From NCBI RefSeq assembly GCF_900114135.1, contig NZ_FORY01000015.1:1-64000 (forward strand): a DNA stretch of 64,000 nucleotides, read 5' to 3'. Position 1 is the first letter of the stretch. Every line of letters starts with the position of its first letter. A program made the position numbers and the translations under genes. This document shows, piece after piece, positions 37,459 to 46,587 of the stretch. This DNA comes from Celeribacter halophilus. Its GTDB lineage: Bacteria; Pseudomonadota; Alphaproteobacteria; Rhodobacterales; Rhodobacteraceae. Below the pieces are notes generated by a model that was given only the letters and a program-made list of their open reading frames with translations, did no database searches and was not told the origin of the DNA.

Positions 37459-38754
37459 TTACTCCTTCCCTGCCCGTTGCGCAGCGCGGCCCTGACCGCA
37501 CCACGTCAGCCAGACGGCGGCCGTCCAGCCAAAAGATGCGCCGCCACATGGCGTGCCATCCATCGGATCGTAATATTCCCAAAATCCGCCCTTCTCGATG
37601 AGCTTTGCGGTCTCGTCCCGCAACCGTGCTTCAGCCTCTGTGCGGCCCATATCCTTGAGCCCCATAGCGATGAGCGAGTTGACCACCGGCCATGTCGGTC
37701 CGCGCCAATAGCGGCGGGGTTCGAACCTCTCGCTGTCGGGGTCCGCCGATGGGATGCCGTAAGAGACCTTATCCCAGATGCGGGCGAAATGCGCGTCCTG
37801 CGCCGGACGGGACACGCCCGCAAAATAGGCCAGAAACGCGCCGGACCCCAAGACATTCGCAAACCGGCCCGTGCGCATGTCATAGGCATCGAACCAGCCC
37901 TTTTCCGCGTTCCACATCTTGTCGAGACCGGCACGCAATTTGGACTCTTGCGCCTGCAAGCCTGCGGTCTCTTCTCCAAGCAACTCGCCTAGAGCGATGA
38001 GGTCGGAAAATGCCCGCAAAAGCACAAAGCTGATCCCCGGATCGGCCATCAGGAACGGTCCGTTTTCAACCATCTCCCGATCATCCCAGTTCACAGAGCG
38101 GCCAAAGGCAAGGATCGCGAGATAGCGGTCATAGTCCCATTTTTGCGGACGTTCCGTTTCCTGCACATGCGTGGTATCGCGCCGCAGATAGGGGTCATCC
38201 TCGTTGACCGGAACGCCCTCCATTCCGAGATCCCAATCGGGGCAGTTGTCCCGTCCGGACTCCCACGGGTGGATGATGGCCACAGGCCCGTCCTTGCACC
38301 GCTCCCTGATCCACCAGTCATGCCATGCAACCAGTTTGGGATAGAGCGCCTTGATATGGGGCAGGCTCGCCTCGGGGTCCATCTCATACATCTTGCGAAT
38401 GAGCGTCGCGGCCACAGGCGGCTGCGAGATGCCGGAGGTCGGCGGCTCATGCGTCGCGCCCCAGACCTTCGGTCCCGGAAAGTAATCCGGATCCACCTTG
38501 TGAAAGATGATATGGGGCACCATGCCCGTGTCCCATTGCGAGGCAAAGAGCAGATGCACCTCCTGCCATGCGCGCTCCATATCAAAACTCGCATAGCCCC
38601 AAGCGGAGAACATGCTGTCCCAGTTCCACTGGTAGGGATAAAGCCGCGCCGTCGGGATCGTGTAGCCGCCACGGTCATTCCCCAAGAGGACATCACGCGC
38701 GGCTTGATCGAGCGGGTTTCCAGAAGTACTTTGAACTGTCATCTCAATGCTCAC
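37459..38754 (-). CDS. GH63-like glycosidase (glucosyl-/mannosylglycerate hydrolase type)
   Basis: A 431-aa (alpha/alpha)6-barrel hydrolase without a signal peptide, so cytoplasmic. Motifs YQWNWDSMFSAWGYA, ESGRDNCPDWD, YWRGPTWPVVNSL and FWEYYDPMDGTPCGGASFGWTAA match the MGH1-like GH63 group, which includes glucosylglycerate and mannosylglycerate hydrolases. It occupies the place of the GH13 alpha-glucosidase AglA in classical agl operons. GTG 38754 overlaps the aglG stop (GTGA); ATG 38742 is an alternative. It probably splits the imported glycoside. Confidence 0.88.
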   Translation of the reverse strand: MSIEMTVQSTSGNPLDQAARDVLLGNDRGGYTIPTARLYPYQWNWDSMFSAWGYASFDMERAWQEVHLLFASQWDTGMVPHIIFHKVDPDYFPGPKVWGATHEPPTSGISQPPVAATLIRKMYEMDPEASLPHIKALYPKLVAWHDWWIRERCKDGPVAIIHPWESGRDNCPDWDLGMEGVPVNEDDPYLRRDTTHVQETERPQKWDYDRYLAILAFGRSVNWDDREMVENGPFLMADPGISFVLLRAFSDLIALGELLGEETAGLQAQESKLRAGLDKMWNAEKGWFDAYDMRTGRFANVLGSGAFLAYFAGVSRPAQDAHFARIWDKVSYGIPSADPDSERFEPRRYWRGPTWPVVNSLIAMGLKDMGRTEAEARLRDETAKLIEKGGFWEYYDPMDGTPCGGASFGWTAAVWLTWCGQGRAAQRAGKE

Positions 38755-39962
38755 CCTTTGACGGAGCCTGCGGTCAGCCCCTTGGTCATGAATTTCTCCA
38801 ATCCCAGAAACAGCGCCATGATCGGAACAGTCGCAATCACAGAACCGGCCATGAGGTGTTGTCTCGGAATTTCGGACGAGTTGAGGCTGGCAATCCCCCG
38901 CGTCAGGGTGAATTTCGACGGATCATCCAACAGCATGAAAGCCAGCAGGAATTCGTTCCACGCGATCATGAAGACATAGAGCGACACAGAGGCCAGCGCC
39001 GGAAGGCTCAGCGGCAAGGTGATTTTCCAGATCACCTGAAGCCGTGACAGCCCGTCCATCAGCCCCGCTTCTTCCACCTCCGCGGGCAGTCCGCGAAAGT
39101 AGCCCTGCAACATATACAAAGCCACAGGGATCGTCGTCACCGGATAGATCATCACAATCCCCGTGATGGAATTGCGCAGCCCCATCATGGAAAAGGCAAT
39201 GTAGATCGGCAGCGCCAGCACGATCATCGGCACCATGTAGATCAACAGGATCGACCGCGAGAACGCCGCCTGACCACGAAACCGCAACCGCGCCACGGCA
39301 TAGGCTCCGGGGATGGCAAAGAGGAGCGTGATGAACACGGTCAGCACCGAGATATAGAAAGAAGTCCACATATAGCTGCCGAAATTGAACTCCGTGATCA
39401 GCTCGACATAGGAGCGGAACAGCCCCCAGCCCTGCGAAAGATCAATCGAGAAATCCAAGGGGTTCTGCATCAACTGGGCCTGGTTCTTCAGGCTGGTCAT
39501 CACCATCACGTAGAAGGGGATGACGACAATCGCGGTGAAGAAGATATAGCCGAACCCTTTGAGTGTGCGGATCACCGCATCTTCGAACTCATGACGAGTC
39601 AGTGCGCCCATGCTAAGTTCCTCGACAAACACCTTGAGCGGCCAGCCGATGCCGACACCAAGGAACAGAGCCGCCGCCACACGCGCGACAAGCGAGGCGT
39701 TTTGGGTCAGAACCGGCCCGATCCCGAGGCTCAGGGCAACGAAATAGACCACGGCCAGCACAACAGAGGCCGTCCGCGCCGTCCCACCCCAGACCAGCGC
39801 AAGCCCTGTGGGAATACCGAAAATCACCGACCAGATGAGCGAGGGCTTGAAAGCCTCGCCTGTGGCAAAACTCATGGCCACGGCCACCGTGACTGCGAGA
39901 ACAAACGTCCAGAGCACGCCCAGAGCGGGCCCTGTCAGATATCCGAAACGGAGGTGTTTCAT
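38751..39962 (-). CDS. aglG: Sugar ABC transporter permease (AglG/MalG type)
   Basis: A 403-aa inner-membrane permease. About 130 N-terminal residues with three or four extra hydrophobic segments precede the MalG-like core, whose EAA loop reads EEAGLMDGLSRLQVIWKITLPL, where AglK docks. It overlaps aglF by 4 bases (ATGA) and the glycosidase by 4 bases, so all three are translationally coupled. Confidence 0.92.
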   Translation of the reverse strand: MKHLRFGYLTGPALGVLWTFVLAVTVAVAMSFATGEAFKPSLIWSVIFGIPTGLALVWGGTARTASVVLAVVYFVALSLGIGPVLTQNASLVARVAAALFLGVGIGWPLKVFVEELSMGALTRHEFEDAVIRTLKGFGYIFFTAIVVIPFYVMVMTSLKNQAQLMQNPLDFSIDLSQGWGLFRSYVELITEFNFGSYMWTSFYISVLTVFITLLFAIPGAYAVARLRFRGQAAFSRSILLIYMVPMIVLALPIYIAFSMMGLRNSITGIVMIYPVTTIPVALYMLQGYFRGLPAEVEEAGLMDGLSRLQVIWKITLPLSLPALASVSLYVFMIAWNEFLLAFMLLDDPSKFTLTRGIASLNSSEIPRQHLMAGSVIATVPIMALFLGLEKFMTKGLTAGSVKG

Positions 39963-41206
39963 AGCCCCTCCTCCTTCGACATGAATTTGAAGAAGAACAC
40001 GGAGAACAACAGCAGACAGGCGAAAATCACCACCGCCACCGCAGCCCCCGCACCGATGTTCGACACGGCAAAGGCCTGTTCATAGACATTCACCGTCAAC
40101 ACCCGCGTGCCCGCATTGCCGCCAGTCAAAAGGAAGATGTCGTCGAACTTGTTAAAGGTCCAGATGAAGCGCAGAAGGAACAACACCGACAGGATGCCCA
40201 AAAGCTGCGGCAGGCTGAGATACCAGAATTGCTGGAAGGGCGAGGCCCCGTCCATATCGGCGGCTTCATACATATCCGTCGGGATCGACTGCATCCGCGC
40301 AAGGATGAACAGAAAGGACAGCGGGAAATATCGCCAGATTTCAAACAGCGTCACCATGATCAGCGCCAAGGGCCGCTCACCAAAGAAATTGATCGCCCCG
40401 TCCGTCACACCCATCTGTATCAAAAGCGCATTGGCCGAGCCGGAGAACGGATCAAAGAGCAAAATCCACGCGAAAGCCACCGCGATCACCGGCGCGACAT
40501 AGGGGAACAGGTAAAGCCCGCGCAAAATCCCCTGCCCCTTGAACGAATGGTTGAGCAACATCGAGGCGAAAAGCCCCATGATCATCGCACCCAAAGTGCC
40601 GAAGATCGTGTAAAACAAGGTCACGCCAAGGACGGACCAGAACTCGCCCCCGTCAAACACGGAAACAAAGTTCTTGAAGGTAAATTCCCCGTTCGTCAGC
40701 ACGAAAGAGACTTTGCCATCAATCTGCACAGGGTCGTCGTCCACATCGCGTCCGGCGTCGAAATAGGCCTGTTCCGTGACCACAGGAATGTTCAGCGTCT
40801 CGCGATAGCCGCCCTCCCAATCGCCCAGATCACAGGACAGCCGCCCCTGAGCAATCTCGCATCTCGGATCCAGTTCCCCCGCCAGCGTCAGACCGTCGGG
40901 CCATGTGTCTTCCATCCGCACACCTGTGATCTCGGAAGACGGAGAGGAGTTGCGCAGACGGTATCTGAGAATAGCCTCATCCCCCGCTTCCGCCGGTCGT
41001 CCGCGCAAATCCTCGCGCACAACCATTTCCGGTGCCCGCAAGTCCGACAGGGAGACAGGCTTCACCGAGATCCAGAAGATCGCCAGAAGCGGCAGGATTA
41101 CGACAAGTGAAACGGCGATAATAGTAGGGGTCAACAAGCCCCAAGCGAGTCGCGCCTCGCTGCGGGCCAGAGGCCCCGCTCCGCGCGGAGGTCCGATGTC
41201 CGACAT
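39959..41206 (-). CDS. aglF: Sugar ABC transporter permease (AglF/MalF type) with a periplasmic insert
   Basis: A 415-aa permease. The first helix (about residues 22-45) is followed by about 130 residues of soluble, periplasmic sequence with two cysteines (RCEIAQGRLSCDLGDW), then five or so helices. The EAA loop is YEAADMDGASPFQQFWYLSLP. MalF proteins also carry a periplasmic domain that touches the binding protein; this one looks like a DUF11-type beta fold, an impression only. GGGAGC precedes the start. Confidence 0.92.
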   Translation of the reverse strand: MSDIGPPRGAGPLARSEARLAWGLLTPTIIAVSLVVILPLLAIFWISVKPVSLSDLRAPEMVVREDLRGRPAEAGDEAILRYRLRNSSPSSEITGVRMEDTWPDGLTLAGELDPRCEIAQGRLSCDLGDWEGGYRETLNIPVVTEQAYFDAGRDVDDDPVQIDGKVSFVLTNGEFTFKNFVSVFDGGEFWSVLGVTLFYTIFGTLGAMIMGLFASMLLNHSFKGQGILRGLYLFPYVAPVIAVAFAWILLFDPFSGSANALLIQMGVTDGAINFFGERPLALIMVTLFEIWRYFPLSFLFILARMQSIPTDMYEAADMDGASPFQQFWYLSLPQLLGILSVLFLLRFIWTFNKFDDIFLLTGGNAGTRVLTVNVYEQAFAVSNIGAGAAVAVVIFACLLLFSVFFFKFMSKEEGL

Positions 41207-41240
41207 GGAAAGCTCCCTGTCCGATGTAAGAATATACGAA

Positions 41241-41262
41241 GGGCGCGGATCATTCCGCGCCC
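41241..41262 (-). other. Intercistronic hairpin between aglE and aglF
   Basis: GGGCGCGG (41241-41248) and CCGCGCCC (41255-41262) form a perfect 8-bp stem with a 6-base loop in the 72-base gap. Such hairpins behind binding-protein genes commonly protect that mRNA and give an excess of binding protein over permease; that role is inferred here. Confidence 0.65.
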
Positions 41263-41278
41263 TGAAGGTCTGAACAGT

Positions 41279-42628
41279 TTATTCGATGGCGCTCAGTTCG
41301 GCGTTCATTTCCGCCACAGCCGTCGCGGCATCAATGTCACCGTCGATATACTCGCGCACCACGCGGTTGATGACCTGAGAGTTGACCATCTTGGAGGCGA
41401 GCGCCAGTTGGCCTTCTTTCACGCCCCAACGCTGGGCCACATCAAGACCGGCGACAATCTCGTTGATCATCTCCTGCGCATAGAGATCACCAAGCGGGGC
41501 CTTGCGGTCCACACCGACGGGCAATTCAGCCCAGGCTTTCCCGAAGGCTTCCGGATCTTCCGCAGTGCCACGACGTGTCGGGAACATGCCTTCCGGTGCA
41601 ATGGAGAGGGTTTGCAGATAACCTTCATCCATCGAGAACGCGACGAAATCCTCGGCCTCATCAATCGAGGCATCGGTGGTGATGCCGAAATAGTTGATGT
41701 TGGCATAGGCCGCGCCATCAGGATTCGACGGACCGGAGAAAGTGGTCACGATACCGGTTTTCGACGCCAGTTCGCCCGAGGTCGGATCGTCATTGATGGT
41801 GGGCGGAGCGCTGTCACGCAGACCAGCCAGTTCGTCAAGGATGAAGGGCGACCAGATGATCATTGCCGCATTGCCGGAGAAATAGAGCGTCCGCGACTGG
41901 TCCCAGTAGAGATCACCCGGAGGCGACGCATTGGCAATGGCCTTATAGAAATCAAGCACTTCCGTGGTCTTTTTCTCATCCAGCGGGGCGAAACCGTTCT
42001 CGTCCACGGGGCTCACGCCATTGGCGAGGAACACATGTTCGAGCACCTGCGACATGAAGGCTTCGTCCACTTTCGTGGCGGCGACGAAACCATACATCTC
42101 CGGCGGATTGTGCAGTTTTTCGAGAGCCGCCTCAACAGCGGCAAAAGAGGTCGGCGCTTCGAGACCGGCAGCGTCGAAGAGGTCTTTGCGGTAGACAATC
42201 ATCTGGGTCCAGCCGTTGGCCGGAACAGAGGCATAGCCGTCATCCATCGCCGCCATGCTCAGCGCACCCGATGCAAAAGTCTCCGGACCGAGATCTTCGA
42301 TCACGTCTGTCGCAGCATCCGTATCAAGAATCCCCGCTTCAGCCCAAGGCAGCGCATATTGCAACGGATGGTAAATCACATCCGGCAGATCGCCAGCGGC
42401 ATAGGCGGCCGTGGCCCGCGTGCCCAGATCGGACTCCGTCACTGGAATCACCTCGACCGCAACGCCGGTTTTCTCTTCAAAGGCTTTGGCCATTTCTTCC
42501 TGTTTCGCCAGGCGATCCGGCTGTTCCTCGGTGGTCCAGAACCGCAGCGTCTCGGCGCTGGCGGCAAAGCTGGTCAAAGCCAGCGCCGTCGCCGCACTTG
42601 TCAAAAGGATATGTTTTTTCAATGTCAT
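41279..42628 (-). CDS. aglE: Alpha-glucoside-type ABC transporter binding protein
   Basis: A 449-aa periplasmic protein with a clear signal peptide (MTLKKHILLTSAATALALTS...ASA, cut near residue 25) and the family 1 sugar-binding fold (TLRFWTTEEQ at the mature start, YASVPANGWTQMIVYRKDLFDAAGLEAPTS in the middle). GGGAG precedes the ATG. It follows aglR by 24 bases and supplies sugar to AglFG. Confidence 0.93.
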   Translation of the reverse strand: MTLKKHILLTSAATALALTSFAASAETLRFWTTEEQPDRLAKQEEMAKAFEEKTGVAVEVIPVTESDLGTRATAAYAAGDLPDVIYHPLQYALPWAEAGILDTDAATDVIEDLGPETFASGALSMAAMDDGYASVPANGWTQMIVYRKDLFDAAGLEAPTSFAAVEAALEKLHNPPEMYGFVAATKVDEAFMSQVLEHVFLANGVSPVDENGFAPLDEKKTTEVLDFYKAIANASPPGDLYWDQSRTLYFSGNAAMIIWSPFILDELAGLRDSAPPTINDDPTSGELASKTGIVTTFSGPSNPDGAAYANINYFGITTDASIDEAEDFVAFSMDEGYLQTLSIAPEGMFPTRRGTAEDPEAFGKAWAELPVGVDRKAPLGDLYAQEMINEIVAGLDVAQRWGVKEGQLALASKMVNSQVINRVVREYIDGDIDAATAVAEMNAELSAIE

Positions 42629-42652
42629 CTCTCTCTCCCTGAGTTGATGAAG

Positions 42653-43774
42653 TTAATCAAAAGACATGTGATCCGCCAAAAGCCGGCTCATATGTTGCGC
42701 CAATGCGTCTGGCGTCTTGGCGGGCGCCCCGACGGAGCCTCCCGGACAGAATTCCGCCGCGATCAGCTCTTGCTGAAGAGGCGCGTCCATGTTGCGCACG
42801 CGGGCGATAAACATCTCGCCCAGTGCGGCCCCTGCCTTGCGGTTGTCGACCGAGAAGGTCGCAAGCCGTGGCCACATGGCCCGTGCTTCCGGTGAACCGT
42901 CATAGCCCACCACCGACAGGTCCGAACCGATTTTCAGACCAATGGAATTCGCAAAATCATAAACCCCGCGCGCCAGCATATCGGTAGCGCACAAGATGGC
43001 TGTCGGCGGGTGGTTCGTGCTTAGAAGCTGTCGCGTCGCCTTGGCCGCCTCTTCCGGACACAAAAGCTCCTCGATCATCAATGCAGGATCGATATCCAGC
43101 CCTGCACTCTGCAATCCGGCGCGATAACCGTCACGCCGCAGATGGGAATAGGCATAGTGACTGGCCGAACCGATATAGGCGATCCGTTTGTGGCCAAGAC
43201 CGGCAAGCATCGCAACGGCCTCGGACATAGAGCTTTCGCTGCGCGCATCAAAATAGGATGTATTTTGATGGTTATTGGCGCGACCGTAGCAAATATAAGG
43301 CGTGTTCTCACGCTCCAGAAAGGCAATGCGCCGATCATTCCAGAGCACACGCGGCAGGATGAAACCATCAGCTTTGCGGTTGTGCACAAGGTCGCGCATG
43401 ATCCCGAGCGTATCGCCTTCACATTCGGAGGTGGCAATGGTGAGCGTCCAGCCCTCTTTCGAAGCAGCCTGTGTCAGACCCGCCAGAAACTCCGCAAGGA
43501 AAGGTCTGTGGGCATCATGTTCGGACAGTTCGATCACCAGCCCCAGTGAGCAGCTCCGTCCCGTCTTGATCGCCTGCGCCTGACTGAGCGGACGATAGCC
43601 CATAGCTTGCGCGGCCCGAATGACGCGGACGCGGGTGGTTTCTGAGATGTCCGGATAGCCGTTCAGGGCACGAGACACAGTTCCCTTTGTCAGGTTGAGC
43701 GCCTGAGAAAGATCCGTGATCGTGACCCGCGCATTGTCGCGGGAGCGTCGGTCCGGTTTGACGTCTGTCTTCAC
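42653..43774 (-). CDS. aglR: LacI-family transcriptional regulator of the sugar operon
   Basis: A 373-aa repressor. The helix-turn-helix and hinge lie at about residues 17-70 (VTITDLSQALNLTKGTVSRALNGYPDISETTRVRV), followed by a periplasmic-binding-like sugar domain. The GTG start has a strong AAGGAGG (43785-43791). As first gene of the operon it is likely autoregulated through the palindromic operator just upstream. Confidence 0.94.
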   Translation of the reverse strand: MKTDVKPDRRSRDNARVTITDLSQALNLTKGTVSRALNGYPDISETTRVRVIRAAQAMGYRPLSQAQAIKTGRSCSLGLVIELSEHDAHRPFLAEFLAGLTQAASKEGWTLTIATSECEGDTLGIMRDLVHNRKADGFILPRVLWNDRRIAFLERENTPYICYGRANNHQNTSYFDARSESSMSEAVAMLAGLGHKRIAYIGSASHYAYSHLRRDGYRAGLQSAGLDIDPALMIEELLCPEEAAKATRQLLSTNHPPTAILCATDMLARGVYDFANSIGLKIGSDLSVVGYDGSPEARAMWPRLATFSVDNRKAGAALGEMFIARVRNMDAPLQQELIAAEFCPGGSVGAPAKTPDALAQHMSRLLADHMSFD

Positions 43775-43806
43775 CTGATTCGCCTCCTTGTCTTCACAAG
43801 AAACTC

Positions 43807-43838
43807 CGAAACCGGTTTCGGCAACGGGTTTTTGTCAA
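43807..43838 (-). promoter_or_regulatory. LacI-type operator and -35 element of the agl operon
   Basis: CGAAACCGGTTTCG (43807-43820) is a perfect 14-bp palindrome with the central CG-type symmetry of LacI-family operators. On the minus strand a consensus TTGACA (43838 down to 43833) lies 12 bases upstream of it, so the repressor would cover the spacer/-10 region. No clear -10 hexamer was found. Confidence 0.75.
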
Positions 43839-43909
43839 TTTTCGACATTCAAAGCTGCGACAAATTCGCTGCAATGCCGCATGGAAGCTCTTGAATGATC
43901 GGCAAAAAC

Positions 43910-44614
43910 TCAGGCGATGCGGAAAACTTCGGCGGCTTCTTCCTTGGAAATACCGGATTTGTCGTGGCGTGAGGTCACACGCCCGCGTTCCATGAAAACA
44001 AGGCTGTCCGCGAGGTCATAGGCAAATTCGAAATATTGTTCGACCAGCACGATCGCCATGTCCCCGCGCTCCCGCAAAAGCGAAATCACACGCCCGATCT
44101 GCTGGATGATATTGGGCTGGATCCCCTCGGTCGGCTCATCGAGCAACAAAAGTTTCGGCTTGATGATCAAGGCCCGCGCAATCGCCAGTTGCTGTTGTTG
44201 GCCACCGGACAAATCCCCGCCACGACGATGCATGAAGTCCTTGAGGATCGGAAACAGTTCGAAAATCTCGTCGGGGATGAATTGCTCGGACTTCGGCAAA
44301 CAGGCAAACCCGCTTTCGAGGTTTTCCTTCACCGTCAAAAGCGGGAAAATCATCCGCCCTTGCGGCACTACGGCCAGTCCTTTTTTGGCAAGCTCATGGG
44401 CAGGCGCACGTCCGACATCTTCGCCATCAAGCATCATCGTTCCACCCGAACGCGGATGCGTGCCGGAAATTGCCTTGAGCAGAGAGGTCTTGCCGACCCC
44501 GTTGGTTCCCATGACGCAGGTCACCTGCCCCGCCTGCGCGGTCAAATCGACATCGTAGAGGATTTGGGAGCCACCATAATGCAGCGTAAGGTTCTTCACA
44601 TCGAGCATGGTCAT
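43910..44614 (-). CDS. urtE: Urea ABC transporter ATPase UrtE
   Basis: A 234-aa LivF-type ATPase: Walker A MGTNGVGKTSLL (about residues 34-45), LSGGQQQQLAIARAL signature (about 135) and Walker B LLLDEPTEGIQP. The EGIQPNIIQQIGRVI continuation is typical of UrtE. Last gene of urtABCDE, 6 bases after urtD. It energises urea uptake with UrtD. Confidence 0.95.
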   Translation of the reverse strand: MTMLDVKNLTLHYGGSQILYDVDLTAQAGQVTCVMGTNGVGKTSLLKAISGTHPRSGGTMMLDGEDVGRAPAHELAKKGLAVVPQGRMIFPLLTVKENLESGFACLPKSEQFIPDEIFELFPILKDFMHRRGGDLSGGQQQQLAIARALIIKPKLLLLDEPTEGIQPNIIQQIGRVISLLRERGDMAIVLVEQYFEFAYDLADSLVFMERGRVTSRHDKSGISKEEAAEVFRIA

Positions 44615-44620
44615 TTCTCC

Positions 44621-45361
44621 TTACCGCCCCAAATAGACGTCAATGACGTCCTGATTTTGCGTCACATGATCCAGAGACCCTTCGGCGAGCACCGATCCCT
44701 CGTGCAGCACTGTCACCTTGCACTCAAGTCGCCGGACAAATTCCATGTCATGCTCCACCACCACCACAGCGCGGGTTTTCGCGGCTTCCTTGAGAATATC
44801 CGTGGTGTGTTCGCGCTCGCCGAGCGTCATGCCTGCGGCAGGTTCATCGACGAGGAGCAGCTTGGGGTCTTGGGCCAGAAGCATTCCGATTTCCAGCCAT
44901 TGCTTTTGCCCGTGCGACAGTTCGCCGGATTTGCGCGACAGCTGATCGGACAAACCGATCTCACCGGCGAGTTCCTCGACCTTGGCGAAATCAGCCGGCT
45001 TGGGGCGGAAGAACAGAACCTTCAGAGGGTTACGGTCATTATTCACCGCCATCAGTAGATTTTCAAACACGGTCTGGTCCTCGAACACCGTCGGGCGCTG
45101 GAATTTCCGGCCAATGCCCGCGCGCGCAATCCGTGCTTCGTTCATACCGACCAGATTGCGGGACAGATCGCCCCAGAGCACCTTTCCCTCGTCGGGTTTC
45201 GTCTTGCCCGTCACAATATCCATAAATGTGGTTTTGCCCGCGCCGTTCGGACCGATGATCGCCCGCATTTCCGCAGGGCCGATAGAGAAGGACAGGTTGT
45301 TGATCGCCTTGAACCCGTCGAAAGATACGGAAATGCCGGAGACTTCGAGAAGTTGGCTCAT
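44621..45361 (-). CDS. urtD: Urea ABC transporter ATPase UrtD
   Basis: A 246-aa LivG-type ATPase: IIGPNGAGKTTFMDIVTGKTKPDEG (Walker A), FQRPTVFEDQTVFENL, SHGQKQWLEIGMLLAQDP (the KQWLEIGM variant of the signature is diagnostic of UrtD) and LLLVDEPAAGMT. It overlaps urtC by 4 bases. Confidence 0.96.
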   Translation of the reverse strand: MSQLLEVSGISVSFDGFKAINNLSFSIGPAEMRAIIGPNGAGKTTFMDIVTGKTKPDEGKVLWGDLSRNLVGMNEARIARAGIGRKFQRPTVFEDQTVFENLLMAVNNDRNPLKVLFFRPKPADFAKVEELAGEIGLSDQLSRKSGELSHGQKQWLEIGMLLAQDPKLLLVDEPAAGMTLGEREHTTDILKEAAKTRAVVVVEHDMEFVRRLECKVTVLHEGSVLAEGSLDHVTQNQDVIDVYLGR

Positions 45362-46584
45362 TGTTCTGCCTCCTCTTCTCGCAGGCTGCCCTTATCCGGT
45401 CCCAAGGGCGCACCTTGGCGGTTGGGCGAGAGGCGTCCGGAGACAAGATCGAACAATCCGCCAATGCCTTTCGGCGCGAACAGAGTGACAAGGACAAAGG
45501 ACAGGCCAAGCAACACCAGCCACCAATCCACCCATTTGATCGTGTAAAACCCGAGGTTGATGTCAGGCGCCTGTCCTCCGGTGAAATAGGTGGACACCAG
45601 CGAGACAAACACGGCACCGATCACGGCTCCATAGAGACGCCCGCGCCCGCCGATGGCCACCCAAACCGCGAGGTAGATCGAGGCAATCGGCGCAATCTCC
45701 GCAGGGTTGATGATACCCGCCTGCGGATAATACAGCGCACCACCGATGGCCGCGAGAATGGCAGTCAGAGTGAAAACAAACAGTTTGAAACCTTCAACCG
45801 AATAGCCGAGAAACCGCACCCGCGCCTCGTCATCGCGTATGCCGCGAATGACCGATCCGAATTTTCCGGAGACCACAAAGGCCGCGATCAGGTAGGTGAG
45901 CAGCAAGGCAAATGCCGAAGCCCAAAAGAACCAGATCGAGATGTTGTCCTGTGAAATCGCATCCGCGCCGGGCAGGTTTTGCAACCCCGACAAACCGTTG
46001 TTGCCGCGCAACCCGCTGTCGTTCTGGAACAGGTAGAGCGAAAGCGCCAGCGTCATCGCCTGTGTCAGGATGGAGAGGTAAACCCCCGTCACCCGGGAGC
46101 GGAAGGCCAGCCAGCCGAACACCAGCGCCAGAATGCCGGGAACCAGCACGACAAGCGCAATCTGCGCCCAGAAGCTATGAGCAAATGACCAGACGAGAGG
46201 AAAGTCGCTCGACCCGACCACGCCGAAAATCTGTGATCCGATGGCATCGGAAATCTCGGAGGGCGTGGGCGGAATAGGCGCGTTCACCATGCTTTCGACC
46301 ACAATGATCTTCGTGCGCGCATACATGAGCCACATGCCGATCATATAGCCGCCCAGCCCGAAAAAGGCGAAATGCCCGAGGCTCAGGATGCCCGTGTAGC
46401 CCCAGACGAGGTCCATCGCGATGGCAACCAGCGCCAGACAGAGCGTCTTGCCCAAGGTCTTGACGAAAGAGGTCGAAAGCGCGCCGGTGCCATAGGCTTC
46501 CGACAGGAAAGTGACCACGAGGGTAAAGATCACAAGTACCGCAATGAACACCGGAAGGGAGGGGTTTTTCTTGAGAAAGTCCAT
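45358..46584 (-). CDS. urtC: Urea ABC transporter permease UrtC
   Basis: A 408-aa LivM-type inner-membrane permease with about ten hydrophobic segments, including DLVWGYTGILSLGHFAFFGLGGYMIGMW and the EAA-like region around GIRDDEARVRFLGYSV. It pairs with UrtB to form the urea channel. It starts 3 bases after urtB ends and overlaps urtD at its end. Confidence 0.95.
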   Translation of the reverse strand: MDFLKKNPSLPVFIAVLVIFTLVVTFLSEAYGTGALSTSFVKTLGKTLCLALVAIAMDLVWGYTGILSLGHFAFFGLGGYMIGMWLMYARTKIIVVESMVNAPIPPTPSEISDAIGSQIFGVVGSSDFPLVWSFAHSFWAQIALVVLVPGILALVFGWLAFRSRVTGVYLSILTQAMTLALSLYLFQNDSGLRGNNGLSGLQNLPGADAISQDNISIWFFWASAFALLLTYLIAAFVVSGKFGSVIRGIRDDEARVRFLGYSVEGFKLFVFTLTAILAAIGGALYYPQAGIINPAEIAPIASIYLAVWVAIGGRGRLYGAVIGAVFVSLVSTYFTGGQAPDINLGFYTIKWVDWWLVLLGLSFVLVTLFAPKGIGGLFDLVSGRLSPNRQGAPLGPDKGSLREEEAEQ

Positions 46585-46587
46585 GAG

